A stretch of DNA of 64,000 nucleotides from JAQWQB01 sp047636995. GTDB lineage: Bacteria > Bacteroidota > Bacteroidia > Flavobacteriales_D > Sanyastnellaceae. The number at the start of each line of letters is the position of its first letter. Positions within the stretch are counted from its first letter, which is position 1. Positions 32,858 to 42,500 of the stretch are shown here, piece after piece. The translations under genes and the position numbers were made by a program. The stretch covers positions 1-64,000 of the forward strand of contig JBLIGQ010000011.1 of NCBI GenBank assembly GCA_047636995.1. Reading direction: 5' to 3'. The notes under the pieces are model-generated. The model was not told where the DNA came from and made no database searches. It saw only the letters and a program-made list of their open reading frames with translations.

Positions 32858-34590
32858 TTGCTTGCTCCTAAAAATTCCTTTTTCAATCGTTCAATTTGAT
32901 CCTCCAACTTCCTTTGTCTATCAAAGTAATTGCCAGTCGAATCATCATCTTTTACTGAAAAATAAAACTTGATTTTCGGCTCTGTGCCTGAAGGACGAGC
33001 GGTCACGATTGCACCATCTTCCAGCACCAACTGAATCACATTTGATGACGGTTGATTGATTTTTGACACCGTCTGATCCACTAAATTTTTTGCCTCGCTT
33101 GAATTGTAGTCTAGTAATCGAACTACACGTTTACCCGCTAATGTTTCTGGTGTTTTTGTTCTAAAACCCTGCATCATTGAGGCTATTTCTTCCTTTCCTG
33201 ATTTCCCTTCTTTTTTTAAGGAAACCAGCGCTTCCCGGTAGACTGAAAGTGAGAGGTGAATCTCTTTAAGTAGGTCTAACAGATTCATCCCTTCGTTCTT
33301 TGCCCACGCGGTCATCTCAGCAATCACCATGCTAGCCGCTACTGCGTCTTTGTCACGAACGAAATCTCCAATCATATATCCATAACTCTCTTCGCCCCCA
33401 GTAATAAAGACCTCTTTACCTTCTTTATTTCGAATAAGATCAGCAATGAATTTGAATCCCGTAAGAGTATTGTAACAAGGCAAACCAAAGTGCATTGCAA
33501 TATCAGCTATGAGCTCAGAGGTCACGATGGTTTTCCCTATGAATCCATTGCTTGGAATGGTCCCATTCGCCTTCATGCGAGTTAACTGATACCAAACCAA
33601 AAGGGCTCCTGTATCATTCCCATTGAGCAACTGATAGTTCCCCTCGTGATCACGCACCGCAATTCCTACTCTATCTGCGTCTGGGTCTGTGCCTAAAACA
33701 ATTGCAGCATCAATATCTTTTGCAAGATCGATTCCCATTTTTAGCGCTGCTCCTTCCTCAGGGTTTGGAGACTCAACAGTTGGAAAGTCTCCGTCTGGAG
33801 CGGCCTGTTCAGCTACTTCATGTATGTTTTTAAAGCCAATTTCACGCAACACTCTCGGGATGATTGTACTTCCTGTTCCGTGCAAAGAGGTGAAGACGAT
33901 GGGTAAATCCTGTTGCTTCTGAACCGCCTCAGGGCTCAAAGCCTTCTTTTTCAATTCTTTAATGTATGCATCGTCAATTTCAGTTCCAATAAAGGAAAGC
34001 AACTCTGGTTTTGCAGTGGTTTTTACTTGGTCATAGGATTCTATTTTTCGCACTTCGCCAATGATACCTGAATCATGGGGGGCAACAATTTGCCCACCAT
34101 CCTCCCAATACGCTTTGTATCCATTGTAAGCAGGTGGGTTGTGACTAGCGGTTACAACAATACCTCCTTGGCAATTTAAATGCCTCACGGCGAAACTTAA
34201 AAGGGGGGTTGGTCTTAAGGCGTCAAACAGATATACGCGAATGCCATTGGCAGTTAGCACATCTGCCGCATTTTCTGAAAACTCAGGACTGCTGTTTCGC
34301 GAATCATAGGCAATGGCAACTGACGGTGTTTGATGCGGAAAAGCGCTATTAAGATAGTTAGCAAATCCTTGCGTAGCCAAACCCACGGTGTATTTATTAA
34401 GCCTATTGGTCCCAACACCCATAACCCCTCTCAATCCGCCCGTCCCAAACTCAAGATCAGTGTAAAAAGCTTCATTAAAAGCATCAGGATTAGTCTCCAT
34501 CATTGCTTTTACCTGAGCCTGTGTTTCCTCATCAAAAGGCAGGGCCAACCAAGGTTGAGCTTTTTGTAATATTTTTTCGTTATAAGTCAA
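32854..34590 (-). CDS. Phosphoglucomutase/phosphomannomutase
   Basis: A 578-residue alpha-D-phosphohexomutase. The phosphoserine loop is TASHNPPAYNGYKAYWEDG, the magnesium loop DPDADRVGIAV, the sugar-binding GGEESYGYMIGDF and the phosphate-binding loop RPSGTEPKIKFY. It interconverts hexose 1- and 6-phosphates, supplying glucose-1-phosphate to the dTDP-sugar enzymes RmlD (adjacent) and RmlA (63069). It begins at TTG, overlapping the rmlD stop codon (TTGA), and ends overlapping the kinase start, so three genes are chained by 4-nt overlaps. Confidence 0.92.
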   Translation of the reverse strand: MTYNEKILQKAQPWLALPFDEETQAQVKAMMETNPDAFNEAFYTDLEFGTGGLRGVMGVGTNRLNKYTVGLATQGFANYLNSAFPHQTPSVAIAYDSRNSSPEFSENAADVLTANGIRVYLFDALRPTPLLSFAVRHLNCQGGIVVTASHNPPAYNGYKAYWEDGGQIVAPHDSGIIGEVRKIESYDQVKTTAKPELLSFIGTEIDDAYIKELKKKALSPEAVQKQQDLPIVFTSLHGTGSTIIPRVLREIGFKNIHEVAEQAAPDGDFPTVESPNPEEGAALKMGIDLAKDIDAAIVLGTDPDADRVGIAVRDHEGNYQLLNGNDTGALLVWYQLTRMKANGTIPSNGFIGKTIVTSELIADIAMHFGLPCYNTLTGFKFIADLIRNKEGKEVFITGGEESYGYMIGDFVRDKDAVAASMVIAEMTAWAKNEGMNLLDLLKEIHLSLSVYREALVSLKKEGKSGKEEIASMMQGFRTKTPETLAGKRVVRLLDYNSSEAKNLVDQTVSKINQPSSNVIQLVLEDGAIVTARPSGTEPKIKFYFSVKDDDSTGNYFDRQRKLEDQIERLKKEFLGASK

Positions 34591-35462
34591 TTTAATGTTC
34601 TTTTATCAGTCATCCTATAACACTTCTCAAGTGCTGCTTGCCAAGCGATTGGGTTCACCCCGGTTGCGCTCTTGAATTTCTCATTGTTCAATTTAGAATA
34701 CTTTGGTCTTTCAGCTTTGTTCCTGAAAAACGAGGAGTCTACAGCTGAAAGTGTACATTTTGCTCCACACAACTTGTGAATTTCTTGAGCAAAGTCATAC
34801 CAAGATGCCTGACCTTCCTCTGCGTAATGCACAATTCCATGAAGGCTTAAATCTTTGGTCATTTGAGGCAAGATTGAAAGCAAGTTTTCAGCAAAAATGA
34901 TGGCGTTTGTTGGCGACGCAATTTGATCATTGACCACATTGACGTTTTCCATCGTACCAAACAAATTTAACATCATTGTGTAAAAATTCTTACCAAAAGG
35001 GGAATAGAGCCAGCTCATTCTAATAATTAGTGCTTCAGGATTAACATCTAAAACAGCCCTCTCCCCGGCCCTCTTTGAATCACCATAGGTATTTAAGGGA
35101 TCAGCTAAGGTTAGCTCATCCAATGGCTCACTTTCACGGCCATTAAAAACATAGTCTGTTGATAGATGAATGAATTTAACATTCGCCTCCATACATGCCA
35201 AGGCTCCAACTGCCGCCCCGTCGCTATTTACGGCAAAAGCAGCTGCAGCGTGGTCTTCCGCAGCCTCAACATCTGTGTAAGCAGCAGCATTTATAACCAC
35301 TCCGGGTAGACATTCTGTGAGAACACGCTCCCAATTCCCGACGTCAGTTATGTCAAGGTCAGTTCGTGAAACATAGTCTATTTCTACATCCTGAAAACCA
35401 CTACATGCGCGCATAGACTTCGCGAATTGACCACTCCCTCCTGTCACTAAGACTTTTATCAT
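34587..35462 (-). CDS. rfbD: dTDP-4-dehydrorhamnose reductase
   Basis: A 291-residue extended SDR performing the last step of dTDP-L-rhamnose synthesis. The cofactor motif is TGGSGQFAKSMR. INAAAYTDVEAAEDH, STDYVFNG and the catalytic YGDSKRAGE (YxxxK) follow. RmlA lies at 63069, but RmlB and RmlC are not in the window. The gene opens a minus-strand operon with phosphoglucomutase and a hybrid kinase. Its 5' side faces the divergent Hpt gene across about 350 bp. Confidence 0.92.
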   Translation of the reverse strand: MIKVLVTGGSGQFAKSMRACSGFQDVEIDYVSRTDLDITDVGNWERVLTECLPGVVINAAAYTDVEAAEDHAAAAFAVNSDGAAVGALACMEANVKFIHLSTDYVFNGRESEPLDELTLADPLNTYGDSKRAGERAVLDVNPEALIIRMSWLYSPFGKNFYTMMLNLFGTMENVNVVNDQIASPTNAIIFAENLLSILPQMTKDLSLHGIVHYAEEGQASWYDFAQEIHKLCGAKCTLSAVDSSFFRNKAERPKYSKLNNEKFKSATGVNPIAWQAALEKCYRMTDKRTLN

Positions 35463-35811
35463 TTTATTACATTAGCGCCGAAAAATACATCAATTTCACT
35501 TCGCAAACAGTAGGAACTCGCGTCCCTCCCTTGTAAGATATTTCTTACACTCACAAATTTTAGCGGCAAAACCTTCGAGATGGGTGCACTACCACTGACA
35601 AAACTATAAGCGGATGCCTTACAATGAACCTGTTAGTAAATATCTAGTTTTGAAGAGTAGATCGAATCAAGTGACCATTATAAATGGTGATTATTCGGTG
35701 TATTCATGAGGTTGAATGGTTTATGTTTTAAAAAATGAGGCAGGTTCGCCTGTCTCATTTCTTATCTTATCCTCATCTTTGGAGTTAGTCCATCAAATTC
35801 GAATTGAAAGA
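35463..35811. other. Divergent intergenic region between rfbD and the Hpt gene
   Basis: About 350 bp without a convincing gene. It holds an exact -7 motif on the plus strand (TAGTTTTG, 35645-35652) and a short palindrome ACCATT-ATA-AATGGT (35674-35688). An in-frame extension of the Hpt ORF begins at ATG 35716. The extension (VYVLKNEAGSPVSFLILSSS) does not look like part of the Hpt fold, so I treat it as leader or an alternative start. Confidence 0.45.
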
Positions 35812-36159
35812 ATGCAGGCAGCAGAAGACTTTAACTTTGATAGAATACGCGCCTTAACAGGGTCAGATCAAGCGGCTTTAAACCGTTTTACAGAACTTTT
35901 TATTCTACATACTCTGGAAAGAGACTGGGTTGCTTTGAAATCTTCTGCTATAAAAAGTGAAGGTCAACATGTAAAAGACATGGCACACAAAATGAAGGCT
36001 AGTTTAGATCTTTATAACATGAGACGTGCAAGTGTATTAATTCGTGATATTGAGCAAAAAGCATTTCAACCTTATGAATCTTATCGAGAAGAATTAAACG
36101 AATTAGACCATCTGCTCAACCGCATTGGAGCGCAAATGAAAAGCTTGCTGCAAGGCTGA
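35812..36159 (+). CDS. Histidine phosphotransfer (Hpt) domain protein
   Basis: A stand-alone Hpt protein of 115 residues from ATG 35812; the frame stays open to an ATG at 35716, so an N-terminal extension of 32 residues is possible. The four-helix Hpt motif has the phospho-acceptor His59 in MAHKMKASLDLYNM, corresponding to the AHxxKG signature with K in place. It lies 35 nt upstream of a hybrid histidine kinase that ends in a receiver domain, and near another at 31001. It likely shuttles phosphate between these receivers and a response regulator encoded elsewhere. Confidence 0.8.
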   Translation: MQAAEDFNFDRIRALTGSDQAALNRFTELFILHTLERDWVALKSSAIKSEGQHVKDMAHKMKASLDLYNMRRASVLIRDIEQKAFQPYESYREELNELDHLLNRIGAQMKSLLQG

Positions 36160-36194
36160 ACAAGTTCATTCAGTGACCTATTTAATTAAAAGAA

Positions 36195-38585
36195 ATGGGG
36201 AAACTGAACGTCCAATACCGTGCAAAAAGGGTTCACTACGATCACGGGATTAATTTAATCATGATCTGGAGTGCGGCACTCTTTTTGGTGATTAATTTTG
36301 CGCTTTGCTCATCTGAATGGTTCGCGCTTGTAGGCGTGGTCTCTGTTTTCATTGGTGCTTTTTACCTCACCGTAAAATTACGCACCAGCCCTCAATTTAG
36401 CCCTCTTTTCTATGTGCTAACCTGCTTATTACTCAATATCCTGGGGAGCAAGATGCTGTATGAAACCGGATTGTCATTTTGTTATGCAGCCCTAGCCACA
36501 CATGTTTTATTGTCTCAAAGAAATGTACAAAAAACAGCATTGACCATTGGATTTGGGGCATGCAGCTTCACATTTTACATCCTATTTCCTGTCAGTTTGG
36601 GCAATGCTCAAATCTTCACCATTCCCCCCGGGATGTTTTTCGTGCTCTCTTTTCTAGGCATCCTGAGCACTAATAGCATGATTGCACTCAAAATGAAACA
36701 GATCCAATTGAGGTCTTTCGATTTCGAGAGACAATATGAAGAACTCAATCAATTTGTGAAATTCGTCCATGAGTCTTCATTGTTACTCATTCGCGTGAGT
36801 GAGTCTGGAGAACTATTACTTGTAAATGATATTGCAAAGCAAAACTTAACAGACGAAAACACAGGAGAAATAATCTATCCACCAGGATGCTCTGAATCTA
36901 TTCTAGAATCTTTTCGCCTCAGTATCCCACAAGACCTAACAACCTATCACAGAGGAAAGCACTACCATTTTAGATTTGAACCTAGCGCAAAAGACGGGTA
37001 CATGAGCATCTACGGTCAAGACGTGAGTGAAATGCAACATACACGAGAGAAGATAGAAGAACTCAACAATGCGATTGACTTTTCGGCAGACGGAGTAGCT
37101 ATTATTTCAAAATCAGGCCAATTCAATTATGCCAACGCTTCTCTTTCTCAATTGGTAGGATACAGTTCCAAGGAAGATTTATGTACCTTTTCATGGTTTG
37201 ACCTATGGGATGAGGAGTGGGTAGAGCATTTCAAAGAGGACATCTTTAAAAACCTCATCCTCACTAATTTCTGGAGAGGCGAGGCAACGTGTTTACAAAA
37301 AGACCAAACACCATTATCAGTATCCCTGACCATTACGCGGATACCAGGCGGATCAATGATTTGCTACATCAAAGACAACACAGAACTCAAGGCTTCAAGA
37401 GACGCTCTGATCCTGGCCAAGGAATCTGCAGAATCTGCAACCCAAGCAAAATCTAATTTCTTGGCAACAATGAGTCATGAAATCCGCACACCGATGAACG
37501 GCGTCTTAGGAATGACCTCATTGCTATCAGGAACTCAACTTAACGAAGAGCAAAAAGAGTTTGTAGAGACCATTCAGCATAGCGGAGAAAACCTCCTTCA
37601 CATCATCAACGAAATACTCGATTTCTCTAAAATTGAAGCTGGAAAAATGGAGTTAACCTCTGAAAATTTCGAAGTAAACAAACTCATTAAAAACATATTA
37701 GCCTTAGCTTCTCATCGTGCTTCTGTTCGGAATAACACCCTCCTATCAAAAGTGAATCATACCGTTTCTGGAATGGCAAGGGGTGACTATGCTCGCGTAA
37801 CTCAAGTACTCAATAATCTTGTTTCAAATGCCATCAAATTCACAGAGAGTGGCAAGGTTCAAATTGATGTTGATTCCCGTTCTAATGCCAACAATCAACT
37901 AGAAATTGTCTTTACAATCTCTGATTCAGGGATAGGCATTCCGCAAAACAAACTCAGAACCTTGTTCGACTCATTTACCCAAGTAGACTCCTCTTTCAGC
38001 AGAAAATACGAAGGCACAGGATTGGGGCTCGCCATCTGTAAAAGACTATCAAACCTCATGGATGGAGATATAGAAGTTCAAAGTGAACCGGGAAAGGGAA
38101 GCGTCTTTACGTTTTTCTTTCCAACGCGTTTGTCTGCAAGCACATTTGAAACCTCAACGCAAGAACTTCAGCCTGAAATCCCAACTAATTTAGCTAAGAG
38201 CTTTCCGCTCAAGATCCTTATTGCTGAAGACAACATCATCAATCAAAGGCTGGCGTATTTTGTATTTGAAAAAATGGGATATGACATTGACCTTGCAGCA
38301 GATGGCAAAGAGGCCATTTCAATGTACTTGAAAAACAGATATGATGTTATTTTTATGGATATTCACATGCCTGAAATGGATGGAATTCAAGCTACCAAAG
38401 AAATTCTTTTCAACAACGAGACTCCTCCAATTATTGTGGCACTCACAGCAAACGTTATTAAGGAAAGTGAGAGAGAATGCTATGATGCGGGGATGAAACA
38501 CTTCGTTCACAAACCATTTAAGGTTAGCGAACTGCAACGAATAATTGCCCTTTGCGGACTAATGAATACTGAATCTCATATTTAG
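36195..38585 (+). CDS. Membrane hybrid sensor histidine kinase (7TM-like, PAS, HisKA, HATPase, REC)
   Basis: A 796-residue protein. About five or six hydrophobic helices lie between residues 18 and 165. A coiled linker and two PAS-like regions follow (about 185-275 and 285-400; AIDFSADGVAIISKSGQFNY). HisKA has His428 (TMSHEIRTPMNGVLG). HATPase_c has an N box near 540-549 and DSGIGIP and GTGLGLAI motifs. The receiver has Asp722 (VIFMDIHMPEMDG) and Lys in HKPFK. There is no DNA-binding output, so it depends on phosphorelay, most simply through the Hpt protein encoded just upstream. The signal sensed is unknown. Confidence 0.92.
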   Translation: MGKLNVQYRAKRVHYDHGINLIMIWSAALFLVINFALCSSEWFALVGVVSVFIGAFYLTVKLRTSPQFSPLFYVLTCLLLNILGSKMLYETGLSFCYAALATHVLLSQRNVQKTALTIGFGACSFTFYILFPVSLGNAQIFTIPPGMFFVLSFLGILSTNSMIALKMKQIQLRSFDFERQYEELNQFVKFVHESSLLLIRVSESGELLLVNDIAKQNLTDENTGEIIYPPGCSESILESFRLSIPQDLTTYHRGKHYHFRFEPSAKDGYMSIYGQDVSEMQHTREKIEELNNAIDFSADGVAIISKSGQFNYANASLSQLVGYSSKEDLCTFSWFDLWDEEWVEHFKEDIFKNLILTNFWRGEATCLQKDQTPLSVSLTITRIPGGSMICYIKDNTELKASRDALILAKESAESATQAKSNFLATMSHEIRTPMNGVLGMTSLLSGTQLNEEQKEFVETIQHSGENLLHIINEILDFSKIEAGKMELTSENFEVNKLIKNILALASHRASVRNNTLLSKVNHTVSGMARGDYARVTQVLNNLVSNAIKFTESGKVQIDVDSRSNANNQLEIVFTISDSGIGIPQNKLRTLFDSFTQVDSSFSRKYEGTGLGLAICKRLSNLMDGDIEVQSEPGKGSVFTFFFPTRLSASTFETSTQELQPEIPTNLAKSFPLKILIAEDNIINQRLAYFVFEKMGYDIDLAADGKEAISMYLKNRYDVIFMDIHMPEMDGIQATKEILFNNETPPIIVALTANVIKESERECYDAGMKHFVHKPFKVSELQRIIALCGLMNTESHI

Positions 38586-38596
38586 GCTATTTACCC

Positions 38597-38604
38597 TAAC
38601 TTTG
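38597..38604 (+). promoter_or_regulatory. -7 box TAACTTTG for the outer-membrane protein gene
   Basis: An exact TAnnTTTG motif, 41 nt before the ATG at 38646. It shows that the TTG-started frame from 38607 would begin at or before the transcription start. Confidence 0.6.
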
Positions 38605-38645
38605 ATTTGGCACATTTATTGTTTTCATTTTTGAAACACTACGCC

Positions 38646-39392
38646 ATGATAAAGCAAATTTCTCTTCTGTTCTTTGGTCTCTTCGTCGCTATAGTTTCAT
38701 ACGGTCAGCAAAATCAGGATGCGCAAAACATCCAAAACAATAGAACCGGCAGAAACAATGCGCGGTCTATTGGTACTGTTAGTTTTGGTCTTGAAATTGC
38801 CACTCCAATAAATCAATTTAGAACCAGCTTTGATGGCATCCCTGTGGGGATAAGTGCACAAATTCTTGGAAGAAAAGGATTCATCCCTCTAGAGTACGGG
38901 ATTGGTTTTTCATGGCTTAGCAGAGGCACAATGGACAATGAGGTTGCTGTTTATGAAGGAACCGATTTTGAAGGAGATGACATTTATTCCTCAGGAAATA
39001 TGGCTGTGAACAGCAACATATATACAGGAACGGGAATCATTCGACTTCGTCCGTTCACAGGAAGAATCCAACCTTATGCTGAATTAATGGCTGGCGGAAG
39101 AGGCTTTTCAACCGTCACAATTATTTCTGTTGACGAGGTCGAAGAGGATATTAGAGAAAAACAAAACAATGATTTTGCATTTACCTATGGTTGGGGCGCA
39201 GGAATGCGAGTCAACTTGAATGAGACCATTGCAGTTGAAGGGCGTTTCACCAAAATGAATGGTACGTCTGTGAATTTTGTCGATCGAGAAAGCATTGAAG
39301 TTGACGGTGATGGAAACCTCTCTTTTGAACGAATCGGAAGTAGAACAGACATATGGTCACTCCAGTTCGGCGTGAGTTTTAATCTTCGCTAA
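38646..39392 (+). CDS. Outer-membrane beta-barrel protein
   Basis: A 248-residue protein. ATG 38646 gives a clean signal peptide (MIKQISLLFFGLFVAIVSYG). A Gln/Asn-rich linker then leads to an eight-strand-type barrel (GTVSFGLEIATPI, YGIGFSWLSRG, YAELMAGGRGF, YGWGAGMRVNL) ending in WSLQFGVSFNLR, with the aromatic-rich terminal strand typical of outer-membrane barrels. It resembles OmpW/OmpA-barrel-like porin domains of Bacteroidota; no specific substrate can be assigned. Confidence 0.78.
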   Translation: MIKQISLLFFGLFVAIVSYGQQNQDAQNIQNNRTGRNNARSIGTVSFGLEIATPINQFRTSFDGIPVGISAQILGRKGFIPLEYGIGFSWLSRGTMDNEVAVYEGTDFEGDDIYSSGNMAVNSNIYTGTGIIRLRPFTGRIQPYAELMAGGRGFSTVTIISVDEVEEDIREKQNNDFAFTYGWGAGMRVNLNETIAVEGRFTKMNGTSVNFVDRESIEVDGDGNLSFERIGSRTDIWSLQFGVSFNLR

Positions 39393-39529
39393 CCCGTTCT
39401 CTTCGCTTCCCCTTTTCCCTTCTGTTTGTAGGGCAATTCCGAAACGATGATTTCGCCCTAACCCGCAGGTATTCGTAGCGTATAGAAGAATGATAACAAC
39501 ACAACGCGGCTATAAAAAGTCTTGTTGAA

Positions 39530-42500
39530 ATGATCATTCACGCCATGAAGAATACTTACCCATCCCACCACAGTTTCACTTATAGAACTGCCTGTTTTAT
39601 CATTTGTATTACGGCCCTATTTTCAAGTCCTAGGGTATTCGCGCAAACGAACACGCAATCAAGCCCTTCTATACAGACGGAGACTTTGTACTCACAACCA
39701 GACCCTGAAAGACAAAAGGCAAAAGAGCAGGGTACTTTGAGTCAACCAGATTTGAGCGTTCCTTTCAATGGAGATTACATTCAGGTAAACCCAATCATTG
39801 AACGTTCTAATTCCCGTTTAGATGGATGCTGGCTCTATTTTGACCCAACACTCTGGACTCAATTCCCAGCGAATGATGATGGCTCTGCGGGACCCATCAA
39901 CTTACCTTTTACATTCGACTTGTACGGCACAGCTTACAACAGCTTGTACCTGAACAACAATGGAAACATCACTTTTGACAATGCTTTGTCTTGGTACTCC
40001 CCTTACGGATTCCCTATTACCACACCCATGATTGCCCCCTTTTGGGCAGACGTAGACACGCGTTTAGACCATGGTGAAGTTTGGTACTATGTAGACAACA
40101 ATGCCTTTTATGCTACTTGGGTAGAAGTTGGACCTTACAGCGCTTATTCATCATATAGCACAGGCCTTTTCAACTCATTTCAGGTAGTTATTACTGACGG
40201 CACTGACCCCGTGCTTGGCGCAGGTCAAAACATTGGATTTGCCTACGGCGAAATGGGATGGACGGCAGGTTCAGCATCTGGTGGATCTGAGGGGTTTGGC
40301 GGAACAGCCGCAACTGTTGGTGTAAACTTTGGCGATGGAGAAAACTTCATACAAATGGGCCTGTTTGACTCTGCAAGTGATGACTATGATGGTCCTGCAG
40401 ATGGAAATGACGGCGTTACTTGGCTCAGTAATCAGTGTTTTGAAATTGACGCCGCAACTCCAGGAAACACCCCTCCTATTGCACAAGGGTTTCCAGAAAA
40501 CAACGCACTTTATGCATGCACAGGAGTTGATGTTACACACACTTTTGGTTTTCTAGATATGGATCCTGGAGAATCCGTTTCGATTTCCATTGATGACCAG
40601 GGAAATGGAGGATTTTCAATCATAAGCAATACCTCTGGAGCAGCAGCAGCATCAGAAATTACATTCAGTCATTCAACCGCAGGTACATACACCTACGTTC
40701 TTACTGGAACAGACAATAATTATAGTCCGGCAGCAACAGACATAACTGTTACGCTTGTTGTTTCGGACCCCCCAAGCATAACGGTCAACATCACACAGCC
40801 TTCATGCGCTGAGAGTAACGGACAAATTGAATTCGTTTTCTCTGATAACCCAAATCAATCTGAAATTCAATTCAGTCTTGATGATGGAATCATCTGGGAA
40901 ACTGCAGTGAATGACAACTCTGGCAGCGCAACGTATTCAAATCTAGCTACAGGGAATTATCAATTGGTAACAAGATGGCAAGCAGGAGGATGCGAAGTAG
41001 ATCTTGGAAGCGAAACATTTGTTGATTCTGGATTTGAACTCGCGTCACTCTCGTGCAGCGGAGACATCTCGGTGAATGACGCAGAGAATGATTGCGAGGA
41101 GGCTGTCTCAGTTCCCATTCCAACCCTTGATGGTGGTTGCTCTGAAATTGATTTTGAACGAAACTACTTGACCTTCGACGGATCAGATGATTACATCGCC
41201 ATTGAAAATTTCAATTACAGCGGAACACAAACAGAACTTTCTGTTGAAGCCTGGATCCGAACCTCTGATGGCACGAATCAAATCATTGCCTCTTTTGACA
41301 GAAGTGAATTTTGGCGACTTGAAATCAATGGAAATGGAGGCGAAACAGGAGAGATTGGCTGGTGTGTGAATACCAATGCTGGAATTTTAGACCTTGGTTC
41401 CAACACTCGAGTTGATGATGATCAATGGCACCATATCGTTGGTGTTTATGACAATGGAACTGTTGCTATTTATATTGACGGGACACTTGATGTATCTAGC
41501 ACACAAGGATCTGTTATTGGAAATACCACAACGCGCTATGGCTTCATTGCAACAGGTTCCGAGGCTAGTTCCTATAACGAAAACACAGGACCAACTGACT
41601 ATTTCAACGGAGACATAGCCGGAATTAGAATCTGGGATAAAGCATTGGCTTTAGCGGAACTAAACAGCGACTACTGTCCAAACCTTCTAGCAGAGGACCT
41701 CGCTGTGAATTATGACTTTACAGAAGGAACTGGAATTGTGCTCAATGATGCATCTGGAAATTCAAACAACGGTAACTTTCAAAACATGACCGCATCAGCT
41801 TGGGCAAACGGAAATGCCCCTGGATGCATCACTTTTTTCAACGATTTCAATCAAACAGCTGACGCTTCTGGAATTTACGGTGGTGGTGAAACCATTGTAA
41901 ACTGGACTTATTCAGCACCAAATGGACAATCTAACACCTGCAGTCAAACCATAGAAGTGGTTGTTCCTGCAGAACTAGTCTGTGAAAATCAATTCAATGA
42001 CTATATATGGAACGGAGCTGCAGACAGTGATTGGAACAATGCAGCTAACTGGGTAGGAAACGAAGTGCCTCCTAGTCAGGCAAATGTTCTGATAGCCGTA
42101 ACGAATTTCCCACCAGAACTGTCACAAACGGTTTCTGTTAACAACATTTTGATTGACGAAAACTCAAGCATTGCATTTTCGAACAGCTCAGGACAAGTAA
42201 AGATTTACGGTGATCTAGCCAACAATGGCACCCTGCATTCTACCACAGGTAAATTCTGGTTCGCAGGAGATGATTTACAATTGATCAAAGGGGCCAACGC
42301 ACCTACTTTCTATGAGCTAAAAATTAGTTCAACTGATACCGTTCGATTGTTGACGGATATTTTCTTGAATGGTGCACTCCAGCCAAATTCAGGGGTCTTT
42401 GACTGGAATGATAAAAGTGTTGAATTGCTCTCCACAGCAGACTATACGGGGAGCATCGGCGAGATCAAGTCCAGCGCAGAAATCCTAGGAACAGAAATCC

